A stretch of DNA of 64,000 nucleotides from contig JACAVV010000006.1 of NCBI GenBank assembly GCA_024648695.1, positions 174,225 to 238,224 on the forward strand. Reading direction: 5' to 3'. The stretch's first letter is position 1; each line of letters begins with the position of its first letter. The notes under the pieces were generated by a model that saw only the letters and a list, made by a program, of their open reading frames with translations, made no database searches and was not told where the DNA came from. Both the position numbers and the translations under genes were made by a program. The stretch comes from Nitrospina sp. (lineage in GTDB: Bacteria > Nitrospinota > Nitrospinia > Nitrospinales > JACRGP01). Below are positions 9,032-18,981 of the stretch, piece after piece.

Positions 9032-10227
9032 AATTGAATTCCCATTCTCTCAGCAATTTGGGTGACGTCTTTATCTCCACGTCCAGAAAGGCAGACTACA
9101 ATGATTTTATCTTTACTCAATTTCGGCGCAAGTTTCGCTACATGGGCGATGGCGTGCGATGACTCTAACGCGGGGATAATTCCCTCGGTTTTGGACAATA
9201 ACTGAAAACCTTCCAGAGCTTCATCATCGGTGATGGTTTCGTACTGGATTCTACCGGTATCCTTGTAATAACTGTGCTCGCATCCTACACCCGGATAGTC
9301 CAGGCCCGCAGAAATAGAATGCGCCTCTTGCACCTGGCCATCATCGTCATATAACAGATAACTCATCATGCCATGCAAAACCCCATTATTGCCATGCGAT
9401 AAAGAAGCCCCGTGCTTGCCGGTCTCGATTCCCAGTCCAGCGGCCTCCACACCGATTAATCCAACATCCTTATGATCGATAAAGGGGTAAAACAGACCCA
9501 TTGAATTGCTTCCGCCCCCAACACAGGCAACGCACAAATCCGGAAGCCTCTGCTCGGTCTCCTGAATTTGCTCAATCGTCTCCTCACCAATAATTTTCTG
9601 AAAGTCACGGACGATCATTGGATAAGGATGCGGACCCACTACAGACCCAATAATGTAATGCGTGGTTTCCACGGTTGTGATCCAGTTGCGGATAGCTTCG
9701 CTTGTTGCATCTTTTAGAGTACGCGTACCCGAAGAAACAGGGATGACCTTTGCACCAAGCAACTGCATTCGAAAAACATTCAACGCCTGCCGCTTGATAT
9801 CTTCTTCCCCCATGAACACATCGCATTCCAGACCAAACAAAGCCGCCGCCGTTGCCGTGGCCACACCGTGCTGGCCCGCTCCGGTTTCGGCAATCACCCG
9901 CTTCTTTCCCATTCTCAGGGTGAGGAGCGCACTTCCAATGGTATTGTTGATTTTATGAGCGCCGGTATGGTTCAAGTCTTCACGCTTGAGATAAACCTTC
10001 GCACCTCCAAGCTCTTTGGTCAGGTTTTCAGCAAAATATAATGAAGAAGGCCTTCCTACATATTGCTTAAGGTAATACTTTAAATCTTTCTGGAATTGAG
10101 GATCGGTTTGAGCTTCCTTGTAAAGGGCTTCCAGTTCCTTTAACGCGGGCATCAGGGTTTCAATAACGTATTTTCCGCCATACATCCCAAAGTGCCCCTT
10201 GGCATTTGGCAATTCCGCCGCTTTCAT
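9028..10227 (-). CDS. trpB: Tryptophan synthase beta subunit
   Basis: The 399-residue PLP enzyme condenses indole with serine to give tryptophan. The Schiff-base lysine lies in [14 protein letters not shown] (Lys about residue 92). The phosphate-binding GGGSNSMG and the C-terminal [10 protein letters not shown] are also visible. The length and N-terminal [17 protein letters not shown] fit the TrpB1 class that works in complex with TrpA, consistent with the adjacent trpA. The ATG start lies 42 bp after trpF, one of the larger gaps in the operon. Confidence 0.98.
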   Translation of the reverse strand: MKAAELPNAKGHFGMYGGKYVIETLMPALKELEALYKEAQTDPQFQKDLKYYLKQYVGRPSSLYFAENLTKELGGAKVYLKREDLNHTGAHKINNTIGSALLTLRMGKKRVIAETGAGQHGVATATAAALFGLECDVFMGEEDIKRQALNVFRMQLLGAKVIPVSSGTRTLKDATSEAIRNWITTVETTHYIIGSVVGPHPYPMIVRDFQKIIGEETIEQIQETEQRLPDLCVACVGGGSNSMGLFYPFIDHKDVGLIGVEAAGLGIETGKHGASLSHGNNGVLHGMMSYLLYDDDGQVQEAHSISAGLDYPGVGCEHSYYKDTGRIQYETITDDEALEGFQLLSKTEGIIPALESSHAIAHVAKLAPKLSKDKIIVVCLSGRGDKDVTQIAERMGIQL

Positions 10228-10269
10228 AAATCGCTTCCTAATTTTATTTTTAAGTACATTAACCTGGTT

Positions 10270-10896
10270 TTAATCACTATGAACTGCTTTTAAAAAGGAC
10301 ATTACTTTTTTAAAATCCTTACGCCCAGGAGATTTTTCCACTCCAGAGGACACATCAACTCCGTATGGACGCGCTTGCCTTATGCCCTCCCGGACATTCT
10401 CCGAGTTTAACCCACCTGCTAAAATTACAGGTCCTAAGCCCTTTGCTTTTTTGACCAATTTCCAGTCACAAGTTTCACCGGTCCCACCTCTTCCTTTTTC
10501 AGAATAAGCGTCTAGCAGGAATCCCCGAACGCCCGAGTATTTATCCAGACCTTCAAGGGACCTGGCATCTTTTAAACGAATCGCCTTGACAATCTTCCGA
10601 GTGATCTTTTTGCAATAAGCCGGAGACTCCTCACCATGCAGTTGAACGACATCTAACCGACACCGTTCCGCGATGGCATTGACCTTGTCCACCTCTTCAT
10701 TCACAAACACGCCTACAGACTCAACAAACGGTGGCAGTTGGGAAACAATCTCCTTAACCGTTTTTTGCGATACCCAACGGGGACTTTTTCTAAAAAAAAT
10801 GAATCCCAGAGCATCGGCACCTGCTTCGATGGCCAATTGGGCGTCTTTTAAATTCGTGATGCCACAAATTTTAACCTTAACCCGAAGAGGGCTCAT
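10270..10896 (-). CDS. trpF: Phosphoribosylanthranilate isomerase
   Basis: The 208-residue TIM-barrel enzyme converts N-(5-phosphoribosyl)anthranilate to the carboxyphenylamino-deoxyribulose phosphate. Signatures are VKICGITN at the N-terminus, which supplies the catalytic cysteine, and GADALGFIF. VVQLHGEE follows in the middle, and LAGGLNSENV with GVDVSSGVE lies at the C-terminal end and holds the catalytic Asp. It overlaps the end of trpC by 20 bp, so the two are likely translated in a coupled way. It is a stand-alone TrpF rather than the fused TrpCF of enterics. Confidence 0.96.
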   Translation of the reverse strand: MSPLRVKVKICGITNLKDAQLAIEAGADALGFIFFRKSPRWVSQKTVKEIVSQLPPFVESVGVFVNEEVDKVNAIAERCRLDVVQLHGEESPAYCKKITRKIVKAIRLKDARSLEGLDKYSGVRGFLLDAYSEKGRGGTGETCDWKLVKKAKGLGPVILAGGLNSENVREGIRQARPYGVDVSSGVEKSPGRKDFKKVMSFLKAVHSD

Positions 10897-11692
10897 TTTC
10901 CTTACCTAACAAGCTTGCGAGTTTTTCTGAAATATTCTCCGAACGCATCAAGCTTTCCCCTACCAAAAACGCATGGGCTCCCCGCCCTTCAAATTCCTCA
11001 ATTTCTTCCCGCCCGTGAATTCCGCTTTCACATACCAGAATCACATTGGGGTCGTAGGATGCCATTTTGATCAATCGCCGGGCTATATTGAGATCCGTTT
11101 TGCCAGTTTTCAAATCGCGGTTATTGATTCCCAGCAAATGGGCACCGGCATTATAAGCCATTTCCACATCCTTCTCATTATGAGTTTCCACCAAAGCGGT
11201 CAATCCCAATTCCTTACCCAGACAAAGAAGATCGGAAAGCTGATTTGGATCCAACCAGGTGGCAATCAATAAAAATAAATCGCCTCCAAAAGCTCTAGCT
11301 TCATACACCTGATATTCAGCAAAAATGAAGTCCTTGCGCAAACAGGGAATGGTCACCTCAGCCTTGACTTTGGAAAGGTTCTCAATATCCCCTCCAAAAT
11401 AACGGCTTTCAGTCAAGACAGAAATAGCGGCGGCACCACCTTCATCATAGGCTTTAGCGATTTCCAGAAGATCAAAGTTTTCGCGTAGCGCGCCTTTGAA
11501 CGGACTTCTTGGTTTGATTTCTGCAATCAGGCGCGTTCCCGAATCCTCTCCAGACTTCAAAGCTTTGCTTACATCTAAAGTGGGTTCGCGCTCTGCAATA
11601 GAATCCTTCAATTGGGATAAAGAAACTTTACGGATCGTTTCCTGCAATTCCAGCTTTTTGTCTGCGAAGATTTTATCAAGGATATCACTCAT
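10877..11692 (-). CDS. trpC: Indole-3-glycerol phosphate synthase
   Basis: The 271-residue TIM-barrel protein performs the decarboxylating ring closure to indole-3-glycerol phosphate. Recognisable family elements are LIAEIKPRSPFKG (catalytic lysine), the SVLTESRYFGGD strand, PCLRKDFI, LLGINNRDLKT and VCESGIHGREE. The C-terminal AFLVGESLM holds the phosphate-binding loop. The ATG start is at 11690-11692, and trpD ends 17 bp upstream. Confidence 0.97.
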   Translation of the reverse strand: MSDILDKIFADKKLELQETIRKVSLSQLKDSIAEREPTLDVSKALKSGEDSGTRLIAEIKPRSPFKGALRENFDLLEIAKAYDEGGAAAISVLTESRYFGGDIENLSKVKAEVTIPCLRKDFIFAEYQVYEARAFGGDLFLLIATWLDPNQLSDLLCLGKELGLTALVETHNEKDVEMAYNAGAHLLGINNRDLKTGKTDLNIARRLIKMASYDPNVILVCESGIHGREEIEEFEGRGAHAFLVGESLMRSENISEKLASLLGKENEPSSG

Positions 11693-11709
11693 GTCATTTG
11701 TCTCAAATT

Positions 11710-12729
11710 TCAGCCACCGTGGCTGATCCGGCCTAATTCCTTCAATTTGTTTTTAGCAGATCCACTTTGGATCGATTCCCGTGCCATTTCAATTCCCTGC
11801 TTCATATCTTCGGCTTTTCCACACACATAAAGTGCCGCGGCGGAATTCAATAACACAATATCCCTGGGAGGCCCTTCCTTGCCGGATAAAATATCCCGAA
11901 TGACCTCTGCATTGTGATCTGGGTCGCCCCCTTTCAGATCCTCGGCCTTACAAAGATTCAGACCAAACTGTTCGGGGTTCCATTGAAAACTATTCACCTG
12001 GCCATCGCGTAATTCGCAAACCCGGGTTGGACCCGTCAAGGTAATTTCATCGAGCCCGTCTTCGCCTTGAACCACCAATGCCCGTGAACTTCCCAGGCGC
12101 AAAAGCACATGAGCCAGAGGTGACAACCATCGATCGTCAAAAACGCCCAAAACCTGAAACCTGGATCCAGCAGGATTGGTCAAGGGTCCAAGCAGGTTGA
12201 AAAGGGTGCGAAACCCCAATTGCTTTCTTACACCTACAGCGTGTTTCATCGCTTTGTGCATGAGGGGAGCAAACAGGAATCCGATACCTGCTTCGCAAAT
12301 ACAGCGTTCCACCACAGCCGTTTCCGCATCGATATTGACGCCAAGCGATTTTAAAACATCTGCACTGCCGGATTTACTCGAAACCGCACGGTTCCCATGC
12401 TTGGCGACCACAACGCCTGCTCCTGCCACCACAAACGCAGAGGCAGTCGAAATATTAAACGTGTCTGCACCATCTCCTCCTGTACCACAGGTATCTACGC
12501 GGTCGCCTTCCGGAAGGTCCAGGCGTTGGGCTCTTTTTCGCATGACCCTGGCGGCACCCAGAATTTCCTCAACGCTTTCGCCTTTCATGCGCAGAGCGGT
12601 GAGAAACGATGCGATCAAGGTGGAATCGATTTCCCCTTCCATTATCCGGTCCATGGCAAAGACCATTTCATCTTCTGTCAGGGAATCACCCAGAACCACT
12701 TTGTGCAGTAAGGTCTGAAAGTCCATCAT
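11710..12729 (-). CDS. trpD: Anthranilate phosphoribosyltransferase
   Basis: The 339-residue protein transfers the phosphoribosyl group of PRPP to anthranilate. The PRPP-binding loop [17 protein letters not shown] and the metal-binding [11 protein letters not shown] are intact. The motifs [20 protein letters not shown] and [10 protein letters not shown] are classic TrpD. Two ATG codons in tandem (12727-12729 and 12724-12726) could start translation. The gene overlaps the 3-prime end of trpG by about 44 bp, the longest overlap in this operon, yet the two proteins are not fused. Confidence 0.97.
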   Translation of the reverse strand: MMDFQTLLHKVVLGDSLTEDEMVFAMDRIMEGEIDSTLIASFLTALRMKGESVEEILGAARVMRKRAQRLDLPEGDRVDTCGTGGDGADTFNISTASAFVVAGAGVVVAKHGNRAVSSKSGSADVLKSLGVNIDAETAVVERCICEAGIGFLFAPLMHKAMKHAVGVRKQLGFRTLFNLLGPLTNPAGSRFQVLGVFDDRWLSPLAHVLLRLGSSRALVVQGEDGLDEITLTGPTRVCELRDGQVNSFQWNPEQFGLNLCKAEDLKGGDPDHNAEVIRDILSGKEGPPRDIVLLNSAAALYVCGKAEDMKQGIEMARESIQSGSAKNKLKELGRISHGG

Positions 12730-13309
12730 TTCGATAGGTCCGGTCCGTTAAGTCCAAAAAGTTTTTCAACAAGTCTTTTCCATGTTTGGTGAGAATCGAT
12801 TCCGGATGAAATTGCACTCCCTCAAGAAAATGCTCTTTATGCCGAATCCCCATAATTTCCTTTTGGTCTGTTTCACTCGTGATTTCGAAATCAGGCGGAA
12901 GCGACTCCCTGTCGATGATCAGAGAATGGTAACGAGTCGCTTCAAACGGATTGGGTAGGCCATCATAAACCGATTTGCCATCATGATGCACCCAGGAAGT
13001 TTTGCCATGCATCAAGCGCGGAGCCTTTACGATCCTGGCCCCAAAGGCTTCCGCAATGGATTGACATCCCAGGCAAACTCCAAGAATAGGAATCTTTCCT
13101 GTAAATTCAATAACCACTTCCTTGGAAATGCCCGCTTTTTCGGGAGTGCAGGGTCCTGGTGATATCACAATTTTCTCCGGTTTCATGTCCCTGATTTCTT
13201 TCAACCCAATTATATCATTCCGGTACACCTGAATGTCGGCACCCAGTTCACCCAGATATTGAACCAGATTGTAGGTGAACGAATCGTAATTATCGATCAT
13301 CAGGATCAT
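12686..13309 (-). CDS. trpG: Anthranilate synthase glutamine amidotransferase subunit
   Basis: The 207-residue class I glutamine amidotransferase supplies ammonia to TrpE. The triad is visible: Cys79 in ILGVCLGCQ, and His168 and Glu170 in GVQFHPES. The N-terminal [16 protein letters not shown] and the oxyanion motif SPGPCTPE are typical of TrpG/PabA. As it is the only copy in the window, it may serve both anthranilate and p-aminobenzoate synthesis, as in many bacteria; this is inference. A 4-base ATGA overlap couples it to trpE. The C-terminus extends slightly beyond the usual length. Confidence 0.95.
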   Translation of the reverse strand: MILMIDNYDSFTYNLVQYLGELGADIQVYRNDIIGLKEIRDMKPEKIVISPGPCTPEKAGISKEVVIEFTGKIPILGVCLGCQSIAEAFGARIVKAPRLMHGKTSWVHHDGKSVYDGLPNPFEATRYHSLIIDRESLPPDFEITSETDQKEIMGIRHKEHFLEGVQFHPESILTKHGKDLLKNFLDLTDRTYRNDGLSDLTAQSGSG

Positions 13310-14796
13310 AAGAGGAGTCCCCTTTCAGCCAGTTCAATGGCTTTTAGCAAAGCTTTACCTTTATTCATCGTTTCCTGGAACTCGTTTTCCGGAACCGAAT
13401 CGGCGACGATTCCGGCACCCACTCCCAAAAATGCGGTTTGGTCCTTGATCACCAGGGTACGGATGGCAATAGCCGTATCCATATTTCCTGAAAAGCCGAT
13501 ATAGCCGACGGCTCCGGCGTACAAACCCCGTTTATTCGGTTCCAGTTCCTCAATGATTTCCATGGCCCGGATTTTGGGTGCTCCGGAAACGGTACCCGCA
13601 GGAAATGCGGCGCGCAACACATCAAAACAGTCCATACCTTTTTTCAGCAATCCGCGCACGTTAGACACAATATGCATGACATGGGAATAACGTTCAATAG
13701 TAAAACGTTCATTCACGTTTACGGAACCAATTTCCGAAACCCGTCCAAGGTCATTTCTCCCCAGATCCACCAGCATGATATGTTCAGCCAACTCCTTTTC
13801 ATCGCTCAACAAATCTTCAGCCAGTTCCTTATCCTCCACCTCTGTACCACCTCGGGGGCGAGTTCCGGCGATGGGTCTCACTTCCACCTGTTTCTCTTCA
13901 AGACGAACCAGAACTTCGGGAGAGGAACCCACCACATGCAATCCGTCGAATTTAAGAAAATACATATAAGGCGAAGGATTGATGGTCCTGAGCGCTCGAT
14001 AAACGGTGAACGGGTCCTGCTTGATAGAAAATTTCAACCGCTGGGAAAGGACAACCTGGATCACGTCCCCCTCCAGAATATAATCCTTTGCTTTTAAAAC
14101 CGCGTCCTTAAATTGCTCCTTTTCAAAATTAGATTCAAGTCCAGGAGAAACAATGTCCGGTCCCCCGTTTACGGGAACCGGTTGAGTGACATTCCGTCTC
14201 AGTTTGTCCTCAAGCGCGGAGATTTTTCGAATAGCCTCTTCATAGCAAGTGTCCAGATCCCCTTGATCAGTGTGTGCATTGGAAACGATTTTTATTTTTT
14301 GCGCGGTGTTATCAAAAATCAGCAGGGTGTCGGTGATAACAAACAAGGCATCGGGAATATCCAAATCATCGGTGGTTTCCTCCGGAAGCTTCTCAAAAAA
14401 GCGCACCATATCATAACCAATAAACCCAACGGCCCCTCCCCAAAACCGGGGCAAATCTCTGGATACCACAGGTTGATATTCCGACAAAATGTCTCGCACC
14501 GTATCCAGGGGGTCTTTTCCGGTGGCTTCTATTTCTTGTGCTTTTCCATTTTTTTGCAAAACAACCTTGTTGCCCTTGATGCGAACAATGATGGAAGGGT
14601 CGCATCCCAGAAAACAATAGCGTGCCCACTTTTCACCACCTTCGACACTTTCCAGCAAAAAGGAATAGTCACCATCGCTTATTTTCATATAAGCCGAAAC
14701 AGGGGTGTCCAGATCCGCAAGTATCTCTTTATACACCGGGACCAAATTTCCCTCAGTCGCGCGTTCTTTGAATTCGTTTAAGGATGGTTGATACAT
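13306..14796 (-). CDS. trpE: Anthranilate synthase component I
   Basis: The 496-residue protein makes anthranilate from chorismate. The N-terminal [20 protein letters not shown] contains the LLES motif that binds tryptophan for feedback inhibition, at residues 47-50. The chorismate-binding core has [42 protein letters not shown] and [18 protein letters not shown]. These identify TrpE rather than PabB. It is the first biosynthetic gene of the operon. The start ATG at 14794-14796 lies only 10 nt after a hairpin with a U-rich tail, so translation initiation and transcription through this point may be linked. Confidence 0.97.
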   Translation of the reverse strand: MYQPSLNEFKERATEGNLVPVYKEILADLDTPVSAYMKISDGDYSFLLESVEGGEKWARYCFLGCDPSIIVRIKGNKVVLQKNGKAQEIEATGKDPLDTVRDILSEYQPVVSRDLPRFWGGAVGFIGYDMVRFFEKLPEETTDDLDIPDALFVITDTLLIFDNTAQKIKIVSNAHTDQGDLDTCYEEAIRKISALEDKLRRNVTQPVPVNGGPDIVSPGLESNFEKEQFKDAVLKAKDYILEGDVIQVVLSQRLKFSIKQDPFTVYRALRTINPSPYMYFLKFDGLHVVGSSPEVLVRLEEKQVEVRPIAGTRPRGGTEVEDKELAEDLLSDEKELAEHIMLVDLGRNDLGRVSEIGSVNVNERFTIERYSHVMHIVSNVRGLLKKGMDCFDVLRAAFPAGTVSGAPKIRAMEIIEELEPNKRGLYAGAVGYIGFSGNMDTAIAIRTLVIKDQTAFLGVGAGIVADSVPENEFQETMNKGKALLKAIELAERGLLL

Positions 14797-14805
14797 AATC
14801 GAAAA

Positions 14806-14837
14806 GAAAACCCCTCTCCCTGGCTGGAAAGAGGGGG
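14806..14837 (-). terminator. Hairpin with U-rich tail immediately before trpE (terminator or attenuator)
   Basis: On the minus strand AGAGGGG (830-836 of 14830-14836) is matched by CCCCTCT (14811-14817), giving a 7-bp GC-rich stem. In transcription order the hairpin is followed by TTTTCTTTTC and then the trpE ATG. It could terminate transcripts of the upstream propeller gene, which ends at 14899, or attenuate trp. The same structure followed by six T residues also reads as a terminator on the plus strand. No tryptophan-rich leader peptide is visible in the 60 bases upstream. Confidence 0.55.
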
Positions 14838-14853
14838 TTTTTTGGTTATCTTA

Positions 14854-14882
14854 AAGTTAAAATTTTTTTACTATGATGACAA
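14854..14882 (-). promoter_or_regulatory. Weak candidate promoter for the trp operon
   Basis: On the minus strand TTGTCA (14877-14882), a 5 of 6 match to the -35 consensus, is followed after 17 bases by TAACTT (14854-14859), a poor -10. If used, the transcript would start just before the trpE hairpin. This is pattern matching only. Confidence 0.2.
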
Positions 14883-14898
14883 AATAATGGGGCCACAC

Positions 14899-15726
14899 TC
14901 ACTCAATCTCTTTCCAGTCTTCGCCGTCCCAGTGCAGGATGATTCCGTTATCTCCGACGGCATACATATTTTCTTCGGAAGTTCCCCAGATGCCGGTGAG
15001 ATACTCCTCGGTATTGGATTCGATCTGGGTCCATTGGTCCCCATCGAGATACATAATCATACCCTCATCCCCGACAGCGAATACAAACTCTTCCGAGGGT
15101 CCCCAAACATCCAGAAAAAAGTTCCCTGTACGCGTGGGCATTTCCGTGACTTCATTTCCGTTGAACCGGTAAATCATACCATCGGACCCAACGATGTATA
15201 TGTTATCGGGCCCGAAGCCGTAAATGCCGTATAATTCGGCATTCGAGTTAATGGTAAGACGCCGCCAGGTATCTCCCTCCTGTTTGAGGATCAGGCCATC
15301 AAAACCTACAGCATACATACCGCTTTCTGGACTTCCCCACAGTCGGGCGATATCCACCTCGGTGTTGGTCTTCATATACTTCCACTCGGAGCCATCGAAG
15401 CGGGCGATTTTTCCCAATCGGGTTCCAACATAAATCTCGTTGCCGGAAATTCCACAGATACCGGACATGGGAGGAAAGTTTTCAGTGTCTTCGGGTTTCC
15501 ATTCCTGGCCGTTATAATGGAGAATCTTACCATCGGTACAAACCGCAAAAAGGTTGTCGGGCCCGGTTCCCCACATATCCTTGACCGTCCAGCGGCCGCC
15601 GGTTTCCATCTTGTTCCATTCCTTGCCATCGTATTTCAAAATGGTTCCCTCGGCACCGCCTATGAACACTTCGGATTCACTAAACCCGTAGACGGACAAT
15701 AAATGGCTCGATGTCAGGCTAGACAT
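14899..15726 (-). CDS. Seven-repeat beta-propeller protein
   Basis: The 275-residue protein consists almost wholly of seven repeats of about 40 residues. Each has the form (V/I)WG-x-(S/G)-x-x-(N/E)-x-(Y/F)-x-V-G-x-x-G-x-I-L-x-Y-D-G-x-x-W. Seven repeats fit a complete seven-bladed propeller. No signal peptide, membrane span or catalytic motif is seen, so it may be cytoplasmic or part of a complex. It is a tandem paralogue of the next gene upstream (15762-16598), from which it is separated by 35 bp. Such repeats are often annotated as WD40/BNR-like or photosystem-stability-factor-like. The function is unknown. Confidence 0.75.
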   Translation of the reverse strand: MSSLTSSHLLSVYGFSESEVFIGGAEGTILKYDGKEWNKMETGGRWTVKDMWGTGPDNLFAVCTDGKILHYNGQEWKPEDTENFPPMSGICGISGNEIYVGTRLGKIARFDGSEWKYMKTNTEVDIARLWGSPESGMYAVGFDGLILKQEGDTWRRLTINSNAELYGIYGFGPDNIYIVGSDGMIYRFNGNEVTEMPTRTGNFFLDVWGPSEEFVFAVGDEGMIMYLDGDQWTQIESNTEEYLTGIWGTSEENMYAVGDNGIILHWDGEDWKEIE

Positions 15727-15761
15727 TATTCATTCACTCCAAAACTTTTCCCGGTCGGGAT

Positions 15762-16598
15762 TTATAAAGACATATCATTCCACTTGGTTCCATCGTATCG
15801 AATCACACAGCCATCTTCCCCCACAGCATATACATTATCATGAGCCAGGCCCCTCACTTTGGTGAGGTATTTATCCGTACAGGATTCCATAGGGCTCCAA
15901 CTTTTCCCATCGTAATGCAAAATCGTCGAAGCGTCGCCAACCACAAACATATTTTCCCTTGAGCTTCCCCAGATACTCAACAAATACTCTTCAGTCCCCG
16001 ATTCCATCGTTTTCCAATCGGTTCCGTCAAAATGCAAAATAGTACCATGGGACCCTGCGATATACACGTCATCGGTTTTGAATCCCCAAACCCCGAAAAG
16101 AGAAATGGTTTCATCGGTCAACTCTTCCTGACGCTCAAAAGTTTTTCCGTTGTAAAATCGATAGGTGCCCTCGCCGCCGACAGCATAAATATGGTTGATA
16201 TCTTCTCCCCAGAAGGCAAACAGGTCATGAATTGTGTTCGGTTCCCGATACTCCCAGTTTTTTCCATTCCAGAACAGCACACGGCCGCCCACACCAAACA
16301 CAAAAATATGCTCGGAGTCATAGCCATAAACCGAATTGAGGGAATCGTAATTACCTGTATCGATTTGTGTCCATTCCTTGCCCTCATAATGAAGCACCAC
16401 ACCTCCGATTCCCACGGCATAAATATCGTTTTCGTGCGGACCCCAAATGCCCATCAAGGGATTGGTGTTTTCCGTACGTACCGGCGTCCATTCCTCTCCG
16501 TCGTAATGCTGGGGAATACCGTCTTTACCTACAACATAAATATTATTTTCACTGAACACACACAGGTCCAGCAAGTCGGGATGTTCTCCAACGAACAT
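15762..16598 (-). CDS. Seven-repeat beta-propeller protein, tandem paralogue
   Basis: The 278-residue protein has the same repeat as the gene at 14899-15726, again seven times. Repeat cores such as GVVLHYEGKEW, GRVLFWNGKNW, GTILHFDGTDW and STILHYDGKSW mark the blades. The N-terminus (MFVGEHPDLLDLCVFSENNIYVV) enters directly into the first blade, so there is no export signal. The two genes probably arose by duplication and are likely cotranscribed. Members of this repeat family bind proteins or carbohydrates in other organisms, but no specific ligand can be read from the sequence. A 128-bp gap separates it from the LRR gene upstream. Confidence 0.75.
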   Translation of the reverse strand: MFVGEHPDLLDLCVFSENNIYVVGKDGIPQHYDGEEWTPVRTENTNPLMGIWGPHENDIYAVGIGGVVLHYEGKEWTQIDTGNYDSLNSVYGYDSEHIFVFGVGGRVLFWNGKNWEYREPNTIHDLFAFWGEDINHIYAVGGEGTYRFYNGKTFERQEELTDETISLFGVWGFKTDDVYIAGSHGTILHFDGTDWKTMESGTEEYLLSIWGSSRENMFVVGDASTILHYDGKSWSPMESCTDKYLTKVRGLAHDNVYAVGEDGCVIRYDGTKWNDMSL

Positions 16599-16726
16599 GA
16601 AGTGCCTCTTTCCAAATGAATGAATGGAATCCCATTAATGGGTTTTCAATTCCCGTGGCCTGCCACGGAAAGGCATAGGTTTAATCATTGATACTCCACC
16701 GGAATTGGTGGAGGTATTCAATTCGG

Positions 16727-17620
16727 TCAAGTTGCCGCGGCTCCAAGCTGAAACACCACTTTTTCCAACTTGGTCAAAGAGGATGAGTTCTTGAACAATT
16801 CCTGAACGTCGGGACTGATATCGTTATGAATCAAAACCAGAGTTTCAAGATTTATCAGTGACTTTGATTCTGCCAATGCCTTTGCACCGGTATCGCCTAT
16901 TTCCGTTTCATACAGATCCAGAAGGGTGAGGTTCTTCAACCGCGTCGAATTTGCCAGCGCCTCGGCACCGCGGGTCCCTATAGGATTATATGTCAGGGTC
17001 AGTTGTGTCAGGTTTTCCAAAGCTTCAGAATTTGCAATGGCATCAACTCCGGCGGCTTCAATATAATTCCAGTTCAGATTCAGTTCAGTCAGTTTAGTAA
17101 GCGATTTGGAATTGGCAAGTGCGATGGCTCCCTCATTACCAATATTATTCCGGTAAAGAGAAAGCAGGTTCAAATGGGTCAGTGTTTTGGATTCAGCAAG
17201 GGCCTTCGCTCCTTCATCACCCAATTGATCACCGATCCATAAAGATACCAGACTGCCTAAAGTCTTCGAATTGGCAATTGCTGTGGCTCCTTCCGCCGTT
17301 ATCTTGTTGTCGCTCAAAATTAATTCCGACAGGTTGAGGAAATTTTTTGTTTTTGCAATAGCTTTAACCCCAACGTCTGTTACTTCATTTTTAAACAAGT
17401 TTAAAACCGTCAGGTTTTTAAAGTAGGCAGATTCCGCAACCGCGCAAATACCCTTGTCTCCAACTTCATTAAATTCCAGAAACAGGGCGGTCACTGATTT
17501 CATTTTATCGGATTCGGCTAAAGCAACGATATCGTCATCTTTGAGTTCTTTTTCCCTCAGGTCGAGTTCCCCGTTCTCGACGTTATAACTTTCTTCTATT
17601 ATCTGTTCAATATCTGCCAT
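16727..17620 (-). CDS. Cytoplasmic leucine-rich-repeat protein (ribonuclease-inhibitor type)
   Basis: The 297-residue protein contains about ten 24-residue repeats, for example LTVLNLFKNEVTDVGVKAIAKTKNF. This is the RNase-inhibitor class of LRR with alternating G-x-x-A-(I/L)-A segments. In contrast to the LRR protein at 6684-7484 it lacks a signal peptide and starts with an acidic stretch, MADIEQIIEESYNVENGELDL. The array has no cap domain or effector fusion. It heads a minus-strand block that includes the two propeller genes, which suggests a set of protein-binding modules made together. Function unknown. Confidence 0.75.
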   Translation of the reverse strand: MADIEQIIEESYNVENGELDLREKELKDDDIVALAESDKMKSVTALFLEFNEVGDKGICAVAESAYFKNLTVLNLFKNEVTDVGVKAIAKTKNFLNLSELILSDNKITAEGATAIANSKTLGSLVSLWIGDQLGDEGAKALAESKTLTHLNLLSLYRNNIGNEGAIALANSKSLTKLTELNLNWNYIEAAGVDAIANSEALENLTQLTLTYNPIGTRGAEALANSTRLKNLTLLDLYETEIGDTGAKALAESKSLINLETLVLIHNDISPDVQELFKNSSSLTKLEKVVFQLGAAAT

Positions 17621-17971
17621 TCATATATCTCCAAACTTTGGCGAAGGTGTTGGATTTGATTGGGTTAAACCTTGCATTGTAAAAAACTTCTGAAAATTGT
17701 AAAGATTTATTTATAATTTAAGGTATAAATCCCACTATTTTATGAAATTTCCCGGTGTTTTGTTTTTATATCACGTATCTTGCATTAAAAAATTTTAATA
17801 TTTTTTTAATGATTTTTTAATGCCTTTCTTATATTTTAAACTCTTTTTAAACTCTGTTTTTTTACATACTTTAGATTCTACCATTTTCTTCAATCCAAAA
17901 ATGGCCTTTATTTTTTAAGTGCCTTTCTCATTTTTGTACGAACCTGATACATTAAATATTTTTAAAATATT
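17621..17971. other. AT-rich divergent intergenic region
   Basis: This 351-bp gap lies between divergently transcribed units, the LRR gene to the left and moxR to the right. It is strongly A+T rich with long T runs (for example around 17795-17850). It must hold the promoters of both units, but no single -35/-10 pair stands out. No RNA gene was recognised. Confidence 0.5.
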
Positions 17972-18964
17972 ATGACGCAAAACGTTGAAGAGATCACCGC
18001 ACGTGTTAAACAAAGTAGCGGCTTTATCCAGGCGCTAAATACGGAGTTGGAGCGTGTCATTGTAGGGCAGAAAAGCCTTGTGGAACGTCTGGTCCTGGGA
18101 TTGTTGACCAATGAACACATTCTCCTGGAGGGTGTTCCGGGCCTAGCCAAAACCACTTCTGTGAAGGCTCTGGCAACCGCCATTCATGCCCATTTCAGCA
18201 GAATCCAGTTCACGCCGGATTTGCTTCCGGCGGATTTGCTGGGCACTCAGATATACCAGCCGAAAACCGGCGAGTTTACAATTAAAAAAGGTCCCCTGTT
18301 CGCAAACATCATTCTGGCTGACGAAATCAACCGGGCTCCTGCCAAAGTACAAAGCGCACTTCTGGAAGCCATGCAGGAACGGCAAATAACGATTGCGGGA
18401 ACGGAGTTTAGCCTGGATCAGCCCTTCATGGTGCTCGCCACCCAAAATCCGATTGAGCAGGAGGGTACCTACCCGCTTCCAGAGGCCCAGGTTGATCGCT
18501 TTCTGTTCAAGCTCAAAGTGGATTACCCGAGCCGAGATGAGGAAAAACTCATTATGCAAAGGATGTCGGACACCAACGGGTTTCCTCAAATTAAGGAAGT
18601 GGTCAAACCTGAGGATATTCTTAAAGCACGCGAAGTGATGAATCTGATCTACATGGATGACAACCTGAACGATTATATCGTCAATCTGGTAAGCGCGACC
18701 CGGAAACCGGAAGAGTATGGCTTGCAATCGCTTTCAGGCCTGATCCAGTACGGGGCGTCTCCGAGAGCCTCTATATTTCTTCACCGCGTTGCCAAAGCCT
18801 ATGCTTATTTGCAGGGTCGTGGCTATGTGGTGCCCCATGACATCAAAAGTATTGGAACCGATGTTCTGCGTCATCGGATCATTTTGTCTTATGAAGCCGA
18901 GGCCGAAAACCTGGATACCGACGAAATCCTGAAACGTATTTTCGACACGGTTGAAGTTCCTTAA
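17972..18964 (+). CDS. MoxR-family AAA+ ATPase
   Basis: The 330-residue protein has a Walker A GVPGLAKT at residues 54-61 and a Walker B ending in ADE at residues 116-118 (NIILADEINRAPAKVQSALLEAM region). A sensor-1 ATQNP and a C-terminal lid follow. MoxR ATPases act as chaperones that help activate or assemble partner protein complexes, usually those with VWA-domain proteins. It is the first gene of a plus-strand cluster with DUF58, TPR, BatD-like, BatA and BatB genes, the standard Bat/aerotolerance arrangement. The ATG at 17972 has no strong Shine-Dalgarno sequence. Confidence 0.95.
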   Translation: MTQNVEEITARVKQSSGFIQALNTELERVIVGQKSLVERLVLGLLTNEHILLEGVPGLAKTTSVKALATAIHAHFSRIQFTPDLLPADLLGTQIYQPKTGEFTIKKGPLFANIILADEINRAPAKVQSALLEAMQERQITIAGTEFSLDQPFMVLATQNPIEQEGTYPLPEAQVDRFLFKLKVDYPSRDEEKLIMQRMSDTNGFPQIKEVVKPEDILKAREVMNLIYMDDNLNDYIVNLVSATRKPEEYGLQSLSGLIQYGASPRASIFLHRVAKAYAYLQGRGYVVPHDIKSIGTDVLRHRIILSYEAEAENLDTDEILKRIFDTVEVP

Positions 18965-18981
18965 TCTGGCTGGTTATTATC

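Noticed and set aside
17972..18964. Methanol dehydrogenase accessory role for MoxR
   Set aside because: No methanol dehydrogenase genes are near; the neighbours are the Bat-type proteins, so the general MoxR role is the better reading.
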